DNA of 38,783 nucleotides from Crocosphaera sp. (GCA_030066295.1 JASJBX010000045.1:1-38783), one strand, 5' to 3'. Numbered from the stretch's first letter, positions 26,492-38,629 are shown. The notes: generated from the letters alone by a model not told the origin. A program made the numbers and translations.

Positions 26492-26959
26492 TTACCATGT
26501 TTGATAAGGATGTTTAGCTAAGTTAACATTGTAATATTTAGGATCATGACTTACTTCTTCTCCAACCCAGTCAGGAAGATCAATCATTTGGTTTTCATGT
26601 TGTAATTCAACTTCTGCTATGATTAGTCCTTGATTTTCCCCTTGAAATTCATCAATTTCCCAGATTAGACTATGTTGAGTGATTTTATAGCGATTTTTCT
26701 CAATTAAAGGGCGATCGCACAAAGTGTCTAACATAATTCTAGCATCTTCTAAAGGAATCGGATACTCAAATTCATTGCGAGTAATGCCTTCTGTTTTACT
26801 TTTAATGGTTAAATAAGCTTCATTTCCTATTATTCTGACTCGAACGGTTGTCATTGTATTTGCAGTTGAAATATAACCTTGTCGATACATTTCTCCTTGT
26901 CCTAAAGAACGCCAATTATCATTAATCACTAAAAATTTACGCTCAATTTCAACGGTCAT
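26492..26959 (-). CDS. CYTH-domain protein (inorganic triphosphatase / adenylate-cyclase-like fold)
   Basis: 155 residues with the N-terminal EIERKF signature (ExExK) of CYTH enzymes. Later charged strands such as VRVRIIGNEAYLTIKSK, EFEYPIPLEDA, KNRYKI and LIIAEVEL line the triphosphate tunnel. Single-domain bacterial CYTH proteins hydrolyse inorganic triphosphate or related compounds; a few make cAMP. An ATG at 26959 gives the family start MTVEIERKF; an upstream in-frame TTG at 26968 is less likely. It is monocistronic, and divergent from the alpha/beta hydrolase with 89 bp between starts. Confidence 0.9.
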   Translation of the reverse strand: MTVEIERKFLVINDNWRSLGQGEMYRQGYISTANTMTTVRVRIIGNEAYLTIKSKTEGITRNEFEYPIPLEDARIMLDTLCDRPLIEKNRYKITQHSLIWEIDEFQGENQGLIIAEVELQHENQMIDLPDWVGEEVSHDPKYYNVNLAKHPYQTW

Positions 26960-27048
26960 AATTGTCAACTAAAAGTAAAGAATATTAATATTTTACCCCA
27001 TGTTTAACCGATTTAATTTACTATAAAGTTAAGCTCTAAATTAAGATC

Positions 27049-27945
27049 ATGTTAATGTTTCCTGAGTTTCAAAACGTAGTTATACAAACTTCGGAGGTCA
27101 AAATCAATCTGATTAAAGGAGGAAAAGGATATCCTGTATTATTATTGCATGGTTATCCTCAAACCCATGTTATGTGGCACAAAATTGCTGCAAGACTGGC
27201 TGAAAATTTCACTATCATTATACCTGATTTACGAGGCTATGGAGACAGTGATAAGCCATCAGGAATGACCAACCATGATAACTATTCTAAACGAGTGGTG
27301 GCACAGGATCAAATCGACGTAATGTCACAATTAGGTTATGAAGAATTCTATCTAGTGGGACACGATCGCGGGGGAAGAGTTGCCCACCGTTTAACCTTGG
27401 ATTATCCTCATAAAGTGAAAAAATTAGCCTTATTAGATATTGCACCCACCTATCAAATGTATACCACAACTGATCAAGAATTTGCGACTGCTTATTATCA
27501 TTGGTTTTTTCTGATTCAACCGTTTCCTTTTCCTGAAACTTTAATTAATAATAATCCTGACTTTTTCCTAACTCATTGTTTACAAAGTTGGAGTAAAACT
27601 GAGTCTGCGTTTACGCCAGAAGCAATGGAAGAATATCTAAGATGTTTTCGTGATCCGCAAACCATTCACGGAACTTGTGAAGATTATCGTGCCTCAGCTA
27701 CCATCGATTTAGAACACGATCGCATGGATATAGACAACAAAATAGAATGTCCTTTATTAGTTTTATGGGGTAATAAAGGGGTGATTGAAAAAAAATATAA
27801 TGTAACCCAAAGTTGGAAAAAAAGAGCGACTAATGTTCAAGGGAAATCCCTTAATTGTGGGCATTTTTTACCAGAAGAATGCCCAGAAGAAACCTATCAA
27901 TTGCTTCAAAAATTTTTAACTAATACTCATGTCTTGCAGCTATAA
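27049..27945 (+). CDS. Alpha/beta hydrolase of the haloacetate/fluoroacetate dehalogenase family
   Basis: 298 residues. The nucleophile elbow is GHDRGGR, with Asp as nucleophile as in dehalogenases and epoxide hydrolases, followed by two arginines that bind the carboxylate in fluoroacetate dehalogenases. The oxyanion loop HGYPQT, the DLRGYGDS strand, the YYHWFFL helix with the His-Trp pair that binds the halogen, and the catalytic His in CGHFLPEE are all present. A tyrosine in the EDYRAS segment matches the third halide ligand. All features seen in fluoroacetate dehalogenases are thus kept, though many homologues lack defluorinase activity, and epoxide hydrolase function remains possible. ATG 27055 is an alternative start. 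Confidence 0.85.
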   Translation: MLMFPEFQNVVIQTSEVKINLIKGGKGYPVLLLHGYPQTHVMWHKIAARLAENFTIIIPDLRGYGDSDKPSGMTNHDNYSKRVVAQDQIDVMSQLGYEEFYLVGHDRGGRVAHRLTLDYPHKVKKLALLDIAPTYQMYTTTDQEFATAYYHWFFLIQPFPFPETLINNNPDFFLTHCLQSWSKTESAFTPEAMEEYLRCFRDPQTIHGTCEDYRASATIDLEHDRMDIDNKIECPLLVLWGNKGVIEKKYNVTQSWKKRATNVQGKSLNCGHFLPEECPEETYQLLQKFLTNTHVLQL

Positions 27946-28076
27946 ACATCAGAAATGAAGCCTTGTTATGTCCCTGTATTTTAACGGTTCTTTCGCGTCC
28001 CTTATCATTGTAGAGTAAAATGTTTCCCCTGCCTTCTTAATAGGATCATCTAATATCTAAAGCGGTTGATATTTTG

Positions 28077-28123
28077 GTCGCCATTAATCCCTAATTTTGA
28101 GAAGATTAGGGGATTCTGGCGAC
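28077..28123 (-). other. Long stem-loop downstream of frr
   Basis: GTCGCCA/TGGCGAC (28077-28083 with 28117-28123), extended by an inner AATCCCTAAT/ATTAGGGGATT with one bulge. No T-run follows on either strand, so it may be a factor-dependent terminator or an RNA-stability element for the pyrH-frr transcript. Confidence 0.5.
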
Positions 28124-28139
28124 ATCGAGATCAAGGAAC

Positions 28140-29424
<1,285 letters not shown>

Positions 29425-29562
29425 CTATTGTATCTGGGTAATAAGCATCAGCTATCTTGTCCTTTTTGTCAAACCTGTCCTTAAGGTTGCTAGTTGATAA
29501 ATAATAACCAAGGCCAGTTCTAATAAATTTGATAAAATCGGTGCATAATCAGAATATAAGTT

Positions 29563-30750
29563 ATGAAAGTTCTACAAATTGTACCATCCATCTCTTTAAT
29601 TTATGGTGGTCCATCTCAAATGGTTTTAGGTCTTTCTGCTGCTTTAGCTAAGGCAGGGATATATGTTACTATCTTAACCACTAATTCTAATGGAGATACG
29701 GGACAAGAACCTTTAGATGTTCCTTTGGGGGTTCCCGTTGAACAAGATGGCTACAAAATTATCTATTTTCCTTGTTCTCCCTTTCGTCGTTATAAGTTTT
29801 CTCTCCCTTTGTTGCAATGGTTAAATCAACACGCAAACGAGTATGATATTGCTCATTGTCATGCGTTATTTTCTCCTGTCACCACAGCAGCAGCAACCAT
29901 TGCTAGGTATCAGAAATTACCGTACATTCTACGACCATTAGGAACCCTTGATCCCGCCGATCTCAAGAAAAAACGACGTTTAAAACAAATTTATGGAAAC
30001 CTTCTAGAACGCCCCAATATTGCTGGTTCTGCTGCTATCCATTTTACCACGGAAGAAGAGGCGAATATTTCCTATCGTTATGGGGTTAACACCACAGATT
30101 TAATTATTCCTTTGGGGGTTAATTTTCCTGATAGTTTACCCAAAAAAGGCGAAACAAGACACAGTTTAGGTATTGCTAAAGATGTACCTTTACTCTTATT
30201 CATGTCTCGTATTGACCCAAAAAAGGGCTTAAATTTTTTAATCGAAACAACAGAAAATTTAATTAAAAAAGGACTTAAATTTAACTTAGTTTTAGCCGGA
30301 TCTAATCCTCAAGATCCTGTTTATGAAGAGAAGATAAAACAACAAATTAATAATTCTATTTTAGCTAATTATACAACTATTACAGGGTTTGTGAAAGGGG
30401 ATTTAAAACTAGGGTTATTACAAGATGCTAATGTGTTTATTTTGCCTTCTTATTACGAAAACTTTGGTATTGCTGTTGCTGAAGCAATGGCCGTGGGAAC
30501 CCCTGTAATTATTTCTGAAGGGGTTTATATTTATCCTGATGTTAAAAACTATAATGCTGGTTGGGTAACCAAGTTAGAGATTGATGAGTTAACTAATGCT
30601 TTAGAAATAGCAATTACCTCCCCTCAACTCAGAGAAGAAAAAGGAGAAAATGCTTATCAATTAGTTAAAGATAAGTATAGTTGGCAAGCGATCGCACAAC
30701 AAGTAATTGATGCTTATAAAAGATTAATTATTAAGACAGATAAAAATTGA
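29563..30750 (+). CDS. GT4-family glycosyltransferase
   Basis: 395 residues with a GT-B fold of glycosyltransferase family 4 (retaining). The N-terminal domain has IYGGPSQMVLGLSAAL and HCHALFSPVTT. The C-terminal domain (from about 205) has LLFMSRIDPKKGL (the RIDPKKG donor-site block) and the acid motif ENFGIAVAEAMAVGTPVI, with the EX7E glutamates. It probably acts on cell-surface polysaccharide or lipid-linked sugars. It is followed by a minus-strand acyltransferase, so no operon partner is visible, although both would fit polysaccharide work. Confidence 0.9.
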   Translation: MKVLQIVPSISLIYGGPSQMVLGLSAALAKAGIYVTILTTNSNGDTGQEPLDVPLGVPVEQDGYKIIYFPCSPFRRYKFSLPLLQWLNQHANEYDIAHCHALFSPVTTAAATIARYQKLPYILRPLGTLDPADLKKKRRLKQIYGNLLERPNIAGSAAIHFTTEEEANISYRYGVNTTDLIIPLGVNFPDSLPKKGETRHSLGIAKDVPLLLFMSRIDPKKGLNFLIETTENLIKKGLKFNLVLAGSNPQDPVYEEKIKQQINNSILANYTTITGFVKGDLKLGLLQDANVFILPSYYENFGIAVAEAMAVGTPVIISEGVYIYPDVKNYNAGWVTKLEIDELTNALEIAITSPQLREEKGENAYQLVKDKYSWQAIAQQVIDAYKRLIIKTDKN

Positions 30751-30768
30751 TTTTTTTTGGAACAAAAT

Positions 30769-31401
30769 TTATGACAATAATTGTTTTAAATTTTCTACAT
30801 TATTGCTGCACAAAATAGAAATATTTTTAGTTATTTTTTCGATTGACCAGTTCCACCATTGTAATTCTAAGAGTACATTAATTACTTCATCAGTAAATCT
30901 TTTTCTAATCAGTTTAGCAGGATTTCCTCCTACAATAGCATAAGGTTCAACATTTTTTGTTACCACTGAATTTGTAGCAATAATAGCCCCATCTCCAATA
31001 TGAACACCAGGCATAATTAAAGCATGATAACCTAACCAAACATCATTACCAATGATGGTATCTCCTTTAGAATTACCTTCGACAGACATGGTATTTGCCC
31101 ACGCATGACCGAAAATAGAAAAAGGATAAGTCGTAAAATAATTAAGGGGGTGATTGCCTCCATTCATGATAAATTTAACATCACTGGCAATGGCACAAAA
31201 TTTCCCAATAATTAATTTATCGCCAATAAAATCAAAATGATACAGGACATTTTTTTCAAAGTTATAAGGATTTTCTAAATCATCATAATAAGTAAAATCT
31301 CCAACAATAATCTTAGGATTTTGAATAATATTTTTTAGAAAACAAAGACGATCATAGTCTTGTAACGGGTAAGGATTATTGGGATCAGGGTAAATTGTCA
31401 T
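30769..31401 (-). CDS. Vat-like xenobiotic acyltransferase (left-handed beta-helix)
   Basis: 210 residues. Repeated hexapeptides (IIGNDVWLGYHALIMPGVHI, IGDGAIIATNSVVTKNV, YAIVGGNPAKLIRKRF) form a left-handed parallel beta-helix. The NHPLNYFTTYPFS loop has the catalytic-type histidine seen in streptogramin and chloramphenicol acetyltransferases of the Vat/CatB type, and the C-terminal WWNW helix is typical too. It would transfer an acetyl group from acetyl-CoA. Natural substrates in most environmental bacteria are unknown, and drug resistance should not be assumed. ATG 31401 is preferred over a GTG at 31416. Confidence 0.88.
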   Translation of the reverse strand: MTIYPDPNNPYPLQDYDRLCFLKNIIQNPKIIVGDFTYYDDLENPYNFEKNVLYHFDFIGDKLIIGKFCAIASDVKFIMNGGNHPLNYFTTYPFSIFGHAWANTMSVEGNSKGDTIIGNDVWLGYHALIMPGVHIGDGAIIATNSVVTKNVEPYAIVGGNPAKLIRKRFTDEVINVLLELQWWNWSIEKITKNISILCSNNVENLKQLLS

Positions 31402-31423
31402 TTTAATAATTCTCACTTAAAAA

Positions 31424-31448
31424 CCTACACAGGTTAAACCCGTGTAGG
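31424..31448 (-). terminator. Terminator of the small charged-protein gene
   Basis: CCTACAC/GTGTAGG (31424-31430 with 31442-31448), extended by GGTT/AACC after one mismatch, followed on the minus strand by TTTTTA. It lies between the 31467 gene and the acyltransferase. Confidence 0.75.
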
Positions 31449-31466
31449 ATAATTAATAGGAAAATC

Positions 31467-31685
31467 TTAATTAATTTCTTCAATAGAACGTTCTAGCATC
31501 GACTCTTCTCTAACTTCTTCCTGCTTACGTTCTTGGGTTAATGATTCCCTGGCTTTTTCATCAATCTGTGTTTGCTGATGAATTTCTTCTACTTCAGCAG
31601 CCCGGTTAACCATTTTTTGATGGCGTTGCTCATCGGTTAAATGGGCTTGAGCCATCAATTTCCGTGCTTTTTCGTCGGTATTCAT
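31467..31685 (-). CDS. Small charged coiled-coil protein
   Basis: 72 residues, extremely rich in Glu, Arg, Lys and Gln, with no hydrophobic core segment. The sequence (MNTDEKARKLMAQAHLTDEQ and onward) has heptad-like spacing suggesting one long amphipathic helix or coiled coil. The inner ATG at 31685 is preferred over the ATG at 31700 because GGAGA lies 8 bases before it. It has its own hairpin terminator. I do not recognise a family; it could be a stress-type or regulatory small protein. A ribosome binding site plus terminator make it credible despite its size. Confidence 0.7.
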   Translation of the reverse strand: MNTDEKARKLMAQAHLTDEQRHQKMVNRAAEVEEIHQQTQIDEKARESLTQERKQEEVREESMLERSIEEIN

Positions 31686-31880
31686 ACTGAATTTCTCCAT
31701 GGCTGAGACTAATTATTATCTTATCACTGCTCATCACCTCACAAAGACTTTGCGTTATATTATCATTGACCCCCATTGTATCTGGCTTCTTGCGGAAAAA
31801 ACTAGGCATATTCGCTTAAACAAGGCATAATGGAATGGGTTGATGAGGAGAATCGGGGACTTCTTTAAGTCCGTAGCACT

Positions 31881-33800
31881 ATGGAACAATCGACAAATCA
31901 AGGGAATACGGCTAATCATCAGGCTTTCTTCCAGCGCATCGCCTTACGAACGACTCAAATTCCTTGGCAACTGTGGGCGATCGCACTCATTATCGCCTCG
32001 GGAACCATCGGTTTTACAGCAACGTCCATGTTACTAAGGCTGCCAAAATCCCCTCAATGTGTTCGTATTTTTTGGCCCGTCGCTTCAGCTTCAATGCGGC
32101 TCTATTGCGCTCAAATCGAAGCCGAACAAGGTACAGTGGATAGCTTTTTACGAGCGATTAACTTAGTGGAGGCCCTACCCGATGATCATCCCCTACGACA
32201 CGAGATCAACCGTAACGTCGAAGAATGGGCCGTGGCCATCCTTGATATGGCAGAAAAGGAATTTCAACAAGGGAAGCTAGAAGAAGCCATAAAAACAGCC
32301 CGTCGGGTTCCCACTCATGTTCAAGTGTATGAGGTGGTAGAAGAACGAATCGAAAAGTGGCGCAGCATTTGGCGAGAAGGAGAAGAAATTTTTGCTCAGG
32401 TAGAAGAAGAGTTACGAGAATCAAACTGGAATCTAGCCTTTAGAGAAGCCGTGGGACTCCTGAGTGTTCCCAATAAATATTGGGCCACCACCCGCTACGA
32501 TGATACCGTTAATAGAATTCAATTAGCCCAAGAAGAAAGCAGTCGCTTGGATGATGCTTATCGCGTTTTACGTCGGGGCGGAATTGATAACTGGTTAGCA
32601 GCGATCGCCGATGCTGAAAAAATTTCCCCTGAAAGTTACGCTTATCAAGAAGCCCAAAACCTGATCACAGACGCGAAAGAAAAAATCACCGATCATATCG
32701 ATAGTTTAATCAACGATCGTCGTTGGTCTAGTTTATCTGACGTGGTTAATCAACTCCCAGATAGTCTGGCTTTGTCGGAAGAGGTAGCAGACTGGAGGAC
32801 CATGGCCAGTGCAGGTTTAGACGCTCAGACTGGCACCGTGGATAACCTCGAAGTTGCCATTTTAGCCCTAGAAGAAATCGACGAAGATCGTCCCCTCTAC
32901 CAAGAAGCCCAAACCTTGATCAGTCGTTTCAAACTGGAAATACAAGACGTTACCCATCTACAAGAAGCCCGCAACTTGGCCAATGGGGGCAGCGTCGATG
33001 ACTTAAATGCAGCCATTGCAGCCGCAGAGATGGTTCCATCGAGTAACCCCCGTTATCAAGAAGCGAGACAGGAAATTAATCAATGGACTCGTACCATTCA
33101 ACTGCGAGAAGACCAACCCATCCTCGATAAAGCCCGTAGTTTAGCAGCCGGTGGTAGTCTTTCCGATTTAAGACAAGCCATCGCTCAAGCACAAATGATT
33201 GGTTCAGGCCGGGCTTTATCTGGGGAAGCGCAACGGGAGATCAATGACTGGCGTGTGAGCATCCAACGCAAAGAAGATCAACCCATTCTCAATCAGGCCA
33301 TCGCCTTGGCCTCTGGGAAAGACTATGAAGCAGCCATTCGCGCTGCTAGGCAAATTAGTTCAGGCCGCGTACTTTATCAAGAAGCTCAAAGTAATATTCG
33401 TCAGTGGCAACAGGAAATTCGCGCCCAACGGAACTTACAAGAAGCTTACTTGATCGCTCAACCCCAAACCTCTCAAGCTCTTATTTCGGCTATCTCTGTG
33501 GTGCGTCAAATCCCCTCTTCGACAGATGCAGGGCGTCAAGCGAAACAAGCCCTCGATCGCTGGGGGTTTCAATTGCTCTCTATGGCTCAAAAATTAGCGA
33601 ATCGTTCCTTATTACCTGAAGCTGTAAAATTGGCCAAGATGATTCCCAGGGATAGTGCCGCTCATAGCTCGGCTCAAGCACAAATTACCATGTGGAATAA
33701 GTTACTGGAACCCCCAAAACCAGAAATTCCCCCTTCTTTGGCACCTGAAAACGAATTTGTGCCAATTCTTGACACTGAAAGCTCTAATAACACCCCTTAA
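31881..33800 (+). CDS. Membrane-anchored helical-repeat protein of unknown function
   Basis: 639 residues. One membrane helix near the N-terminus (about 32-52, PWQLWAIALIIASGTIGF) follows a short cytoplasmic segment. The rest is a series of about 50-70-residue helical repeats with recurring motifs: QEAR-LA-GGS-DDL-AAIAAAE-VPS, then YQEARQEINQW or SGEAQREINDW, arranged tandemly from about residue 90 to 610, and a Pro-rich end (PPKPEIPPS). The repeats resemble TPR-like helical hairpins. Cyanobacterial relatives are often labelled chromosome segregation ATPases, but no P-loop is visible here. It is probably a scaffold on the far side of the membrane. DUF1350 follows 13 bp later and is probably co-transcribed. 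Confidence 0.85.
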   Translation: MEQSTNQGNTANHQAFFQRIALRTTQIPWQLWAIALIIASGTIGFTATSMLLRLPKSPQCVRIFWPVASASMRLYCAQIEAEQGTVDSFLRAINLVEALPDDHPLRHEINRNVEEWAVAILDMAEKEFQQGKLEEAIKTARRVPTHVQVYEVVEERIEKWRSIWREGEEIFAQVEEELRESNWNLAFREAVGLLSVPNKYWATTRYDDTVNRIQLAQEESSRLDDAYRVLRRGGIDNWLAAIADAEKISPESYAYQEAQNLITDAKEKITDHIDSLINDRRWSSLSDVVNQLPDSLALSEEVADWRTMASAGLDAQTGTVDNLEVAILALEEIDEDRPLYQEAQTLISRFKLEIQDVTHLQEARNLANGGSVDDLNAAIAAAEMVPSSNPRYQEARQEINQWTRTIQLREDQPILDKARSLAAGGSLSDLRQAIAQAQMIGSGRALSGEAQREINDWRVSIQRKEDQPILNQAIALASGKDYEAAIRAARQISSGRVLYQEAQSNIRQWQQEIRAQRNLQEAYLIAQPQTSQALISAISVVRQIPSSTDAGRQAKQALDRWGFQLLSMAQKLANRSLLPEAVKLAKMIPRDSAAHSSAQAQITMWNKLLEPPKPEIPPSLAPENEFVPILDTESSNNTP

Positions 33801-33813
33801 CTGATTATTTAAT

Positions 33814-34587
33814 ATGGAATGGCAAGAAATCTCAGGCAGTTCGGTTTTGGTTCCTCGACACCCCATCGCCATCATTCATTTTTTGGGAGGGGCTTTTGTG
33901 GGAACAGCACCCAATTTTACCTATCGTTGGCTCTTAGAAGAATTGGCAAAAGAAGGTTACGCTATTATTGCCACTCCTTTTGTTAATACCTTTGATCATT
34001 TGGCCATCGCTCGCAGTGTTCTCAACCGTTTTGAAAGCATTTTAGACCGCCTCAAAACGAATACCTCTCTCGGACAAGGTTATCTCCCTATTTATGGCAT
34101 TGGTCATAGTATGGGCTGTAAACTTCATTTATTAATTGGTAGTTTGTTTTCTGTGGAACGGGCAGGAAACGTTCTCATTTCTTTTAATAATTATCCGGTT
34201 AAAAAAGCTATCCCTTTTTTAGAACAAATTGATATCGAAAATTATTTAAGTTTAGAATTTAGTCCTTCCCCTGATGAAACGAAAATTATTGTTGAAAAGG
34301 ATTATCAAATTAGGCGTAATTTATTGATAAAATTCACCAATGATAATATTGATGAAACAATGATTTTAAGTCCAATTTTAGATGATAAATACCCTAATTT
34401 ATTGGCGTTACAAAGTTTATCAGGAAACCATTTAACCCCATTATCTCAAGAAATAAAATGGGAAATGGGGGAAGTTTTTACTCCTTTGGATGCAGTGGGA
34501 CAATGGGTTAAACAGGCGTTTTCCCGTGATTTGTATCGTCTTAAAGACGAAATTTTACGGTGGTTAAATCCTGGTAGAATTGTTTAA
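33814..34587 (+). CDS. DUF1350 protein, alpha/beta-hydrolase-like
   Basis: 257 residues matching the cyanobacterial and chloroplast DUF1350 family. It has an HFLGGAFVGTAPNFTYRWLL N-terminal block and a nucleophile-elbow-like GIGHSMGCKLHLLIG (about 100). Later DKYPNLLALQSLSGNHLTPLS carries a histidine, so a Ser-Asp-His hydrolase is plausible. The reaction is unknown. ATG 33814 lies 13 bp after the repeat-protein gene, so both are probably on one transcript. Confidence 0.85.
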   Translation: MEWQEISGSSVLVPRHPIAIIHFLGGAFVGTAPNFTYRWLLEELAKEGYAIIATPFVNTFDHLAIARSVLNRFESILDRLKTNTSLGQGYLPIYGIGHSMGCKLHLLIGSLFSVERAGNVLISFNNYPVKKAIPFLEQIDIENYLSLEFSPSPDETKIIVEKDYQIRRNLLIKFTNDNIDETMILSPILDDKYPNLLALQSLSGNHLTPLSQEIKWEMGEVFTPLDAVGQWVKQAFSRDLYRLKDEILRWLNPGRIV

Positions 34588-34631
34588 GCAGATTAAAGGG
34601 AGGAGTCCTAATCTGAAAATAAGCTAACTAT

Positions 34632-34973
34632 TCAGCTTAATTTCTTCTGATAGTTGCCTAAATTTCCATGAATGGCTAACCAAATACAAGGGGGATCACT
34701 ACTGGTACAAATAACCCGATGTTTTTCATGGGCTTTGATAAACAGATAATCCCCTGGCGTGAGGTGAATTGAGGAATCATCTACATATAATAACGTTGCT
34801 TCTCCTTGTAATAAAATAACCCATTCATCCTGTTCTTGATCGTACCAAGTTCCGTCGGGAGTGATTTGTCCTGTGGAAATAATACGCTCAACTTTTATAT
34901 TATTGTTATTAATAATTGTCTCAAAAAATTCTTGGTTATTGAGATTACTAGGCAATTGAAAAATATTGTTCAT
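34632..34973 (-). CDS. Single-domain cupin protein
   Basis: 113 residues forming a small cupin barrel. The first motif region reads WVILLQGEATLLYVDD, where the usual metal histidines of G(X)5HXH are missing; the second is PGDYLFIKAHEKHRVI with a histidine pair. EWV and GDYL spacing are otherwise typical. Such proteins may bind sugars or metals, or act as regulators; without a full His set the metal site is uncertain. It has the heptamer repeat at its start and lies between the DUF1350 gene (convergent) and glmU (divergent). Confidence 0.8.
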   Translation of the reverse strand: MNNIFQLPSNLNNQEFFETIINNNNIKVERIISTGQITPDGTWYDQEQDEWVILLQGEATLLYVDDSSIHLTPGDYLFIKAHEKHRVICTSSDPPCIWLAIHGNLGNYQKKLS

Positions 34974-34997
34974 TCTAAATTCTAAATTCTAAATTCT
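34972..34997. repeat. AAATTCT heptamer tandem repeat
   Basis: About 3.7 head-to-tail copies of the 7-bp unit AAATTCT run from the cupin start codon into the cupin-glmU divergent spacer. Tandem heptamers are known from several cyanobacterial genomes. Confidence 0.7.
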
Positions 34998-35062
34998 CAA
35001 ACCCCTATCCAAAAAAACCAAGACGCGATATACTCCTTTCGGGACTGTTGATGGATAGAAAC

Positions 35063-36427
35063 ATGGTAGCAGTAGCAATTCTAGCAGCCGGAAAAGGAAC
35101 AAGGATGAAATCTAACCTACCTAAAGTATTACACACTTTAGGCGGGCGATCGCTAGTACAACGGGTACTCGATAGTTGTCGTCTCATTAACCCATCTCGA
35201 CAATTAATTATTATTGGTTATGAAGGGGAACAAGTAAAACAGTCCTTTGAGGATACCTCATCCCTGGAATTCGTAGAACAAAAGGAACAATTAGGTACAG
35301 GCCACGCCATACAACAGTTATTACCCCATTTACAAGGGTTTGAAGGGGACTTATTGGTATTAAACGGCGATGCGCCCTTATTACGCCCCGAAACCTTAGA
35401 AAAATTATTACAGATTCATCAACAAAATCATAACGCAGCTACCCTATTAACGGCTAATTTACCCAACCCCAAAGGATACGGACGAGTTTTCTGCGACGGG
35501 AACAACCATGTTAGTCAAATTGTCGAAGATCGCGACTGTAACGCAGCCCAAAAAAACAATCATCGGGTAAATGGCGGGATTTATTGTTTTAACTGGCCAA
35601 AGTTAGCGCAAGTATTACCAAAGCTTTCCACCAATAATGATCAAAAAGAGTATTACTTAACTGAGGTTGTCGATTATCTTAACCCTGTCATGGCCGTTGA
35701 TGTGGAAGATTACTACGAAATTAACGGAATTAATGATCGCTATCAACTGTCTGAGGCCAATGATATCCTACAAGATCGCACTAAAAAGCTTTGGATGAGT
35801 GCAGGGGTGACAATGATCGACCCGGACAGTATTACCATCGATGATACTGTAACCCTTGCCCCCGACGTTATCCTCGAACCCCAAACCCATCTACGGGGGA
35901 ATACATCTATCGGTGCAAAAAGTCGCATTGGTCCGGGCAGTCTGATTGAAAATAGTACCATTGGAGAACAAGTAATGGTACTTTATTCTGTGGTAAGTGA
36001 CTCGGAAGTTGCGTCCCATTGTCGGGTTGGTCCTTATACCCATCTGCGAGGAAAAGCGAAAATAGAAGCATCTTGTCGTATTGGGAATTTTGTGGAGATT
36101 AAAAAGACTCAGGTGGGTAATAAGAGTAATGTTGCTCATTTATCCTATCTTGGGGATGCCAAGTTAGGTCAACAGGTTAATGTAGGGGCAGGAACCATTA
36201 CCGCTAATTATGACGGGGTGAAGAAGCACCCCACTATTATCGGCGATCGCACAAAAACTGGTGCTAATAGTGTGTTTGTGGCACCGGTTACATTGGGAGA
36301 GGAGGTAACGGTGGCCGCTGGATCGGTGGTTACCCATAATGTCCCCGATCATGCCTTAGTGATTGCTAGACAACGACAAAGAATTATTGAAGATTGGAAG
36401 GCAAAAATGGCGCAAAGAAAACAATAA
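35063..36427 (+). CDS. glmU: Bifunctional GlmU: GlcN-1-P acetyltransferase / GlcNAc-1-P uridyltransferase
   Basis: GlmU makes UDP-GlcNAc for peptidoglycan. The N-terminal uridyltransferase domain starts [20 protein letters not shown] and has the QLGTGHA loop, NGDAPLL with the metal-binding Asp, and GYGRV. The C-terminal half is a left-handed beta-helix with the acetyltransferase residues in the NFVEIKK and [19 protein letters not shown] blocks. From ATG 35063 it is 454 residues, the family length. ATG 35051 adds four residues; no strong ribosome binding site decides between them. Confidence 0.97.
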   Translation: MVAVAILAAGKGTRMKSNLPKVLHTLGGRSLVQRVLDSCRLINPSRQLIIIGYEGEQVKQSFEDTSSLEFVEQKEQLGTGHAIQQLLPHLQGFEGDLLVLNGDAPLLRPETLEKLLQIHQQNHNAATLLTANLPNPKGYGRVFCDGNNHVSQIVEDRDCNAAQKNNHRVNGGIYCFNWPKLAQVLPKLSTNNDQKEYYLTEVVDYLNPVMAVDVEDYYEINGINDRYQLSEANDILQDRTKKLWMSAGVTMIDPDSITIDDTVTLAPDVILEPQTHLRGNTSIGAKSRIGPGSLIENSTIGEQVMVLYSVVSDSEVASHCRVGPYTHLRGKAKIEASCRIGNFVEIKKTQVGNKSNVAHLSYLGDAKLGQQVNVGAGTITANYDGVKKHPTIIGDRTKTGANSVFVAPVTLGEEVTVAAGSVVTHNVPDHALVIARQRQRIIEDWKAKMAQRKQ

Positions 36428-36511
36428 CAATGATTACCTTTCGTCTCAACCCAACCGACAGGATCGGCGATTATTTTCAGGGGTTTCAATAGATAATTGA
36501 ACTACCCCAAG

Positions 36512-36919
36512 TTAGGTTAGTTGTTGTCTGAGGGCATGAAAAGGAATTTGAACGAAGTTTTGATTATTTACTTTACCAATATTAATCCTCGTTTTCCCCC
36601 CGTCATTCACTCCTACAATTAAAGTCCCTAACTTATGTTCTAGACAGTAATTAATCACTAATCTTGCTGTCTTCTTCAAGTAGTCATTTACCTGATTAGT
36701 TCGCTTTAAGATTAACTTGGCCATCTTATTAGTTAATCTTTTGATACCGTGTAAATCCTTCAGAGACTGTAATTTACTTAGCTGTTTATTGTACCACAAA
36801 AAGAATACCCCAACTTCTACAAGTTGAGGGATGAATTTTTGTGTTTCTGGTTTTTCTTTTATTGGGATAAACTTTAGAGACTGAGATTGCTTGACAAAAT
36901 CACTTTCAATTGTGTACAA
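36512..36919 (-). pseudogene. Decayed TnpB (IS200/IS605-type RNA-guided nuclease) remnant
   Basis: The segment LQSLKDLHGIKRLTNKMAK, KRTNQVNDYLKKTARLVINY, KLGTLIVGVND and NIGKVNNQNFVQIPFHALRQ matches the central region of TnpB. The start (YTIESDFVKQSQSLKF) looks like the strand before the first RuvC aspartate, and QLVEVGVFFLWYNKQLSKLQ like the helix after it. The intervening RuvC-I IDLG block, the N-terminal about 100 residues and everything after IPFHALRQ (second and third RuvC acidic residues, zinc finger) are missing. It is therefore an inactive fragment with an internal deletion. No TnpA is present. It lies between glmU and purA, antisense to the purA leader. Confidence 0.85.
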
Positions 36920-36920
36920 T
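36891..36920 (+). promoter_or_regulatory. Near-consensus sigma-70 promoter of purA
   Basis: A perfect -35 TTGACA (36891-36896), an 18-bp spacer, and -10 TACAAT (36915-36920; five of six). Transcription would start near 36927, giving a 30-base leader. The whole promoter lies inside the antisense 5' end of the TnpB remnant. Confidence 0.75.
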
Positions 36921-36941
36921 GATAGATTGTGTGAACTCTAG

Positions 36942-38297
<1,356 letters not shown>

Positions 38298-38326
38298 CTT
38301 AATTAACTAAAGCGTGAGTCATTACT

Positions 38327-38629
38327 ATGTCTTTATCCATTGAATGTAAAAAACGTCCCGAAAACATTAAACCTAATGCCCTACGTCGTGAAGGTATTAT
38401 TCCTGCCACTTTATACGGTCATGATGGCACAGAATCGATGCAATTAACGGTGGATCAAAAGGAAGCAGCGTTAATGCTGAGAGATGTAACCGTTGATGAA
38501 ACCGTTATTGATGTCAATATTCCTGATTTATCTTGGAATGGTCAAGCAGTTGTCAAGGAAATACAGGCCCATCCTTGGAAACGGAATCTGATTCATCTTA
38601 GCTTCTGTTATGTTAAACCTGAAGCTTAA
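38327..38629 (+). CDS. rplY: 50S ribosomal protein L25
   Basis: 100 residues of the bL25 family, which binds 5S rRNA. The KRPENIKPNALRREGIIPATLYG block near the start and AVVKEIQAHPWKRNLIHLSF at the end are characteristic. It is the short single-domain form without the CTC-type C-terminal extension. It is 29 bp after purA and followed by a strong terminator. Confidence 0.93.
   Translation: MSLSIECKKRPENIKPNALRREGIIPATLYGHDGTESMQLTVDQKEAALMLRDVTVDETVIDVNIPDLSWNGQAVVKEIQAHPWKRNLIHLSFCYVKPEA

Noticed and set aside
30769-31401. Antibiotic resistance gene
   Set aside because: Vat/CatB-like acyltransferases are common in environmental bacteria with unknown substrates; nothing here indicates a mobile resistance context.
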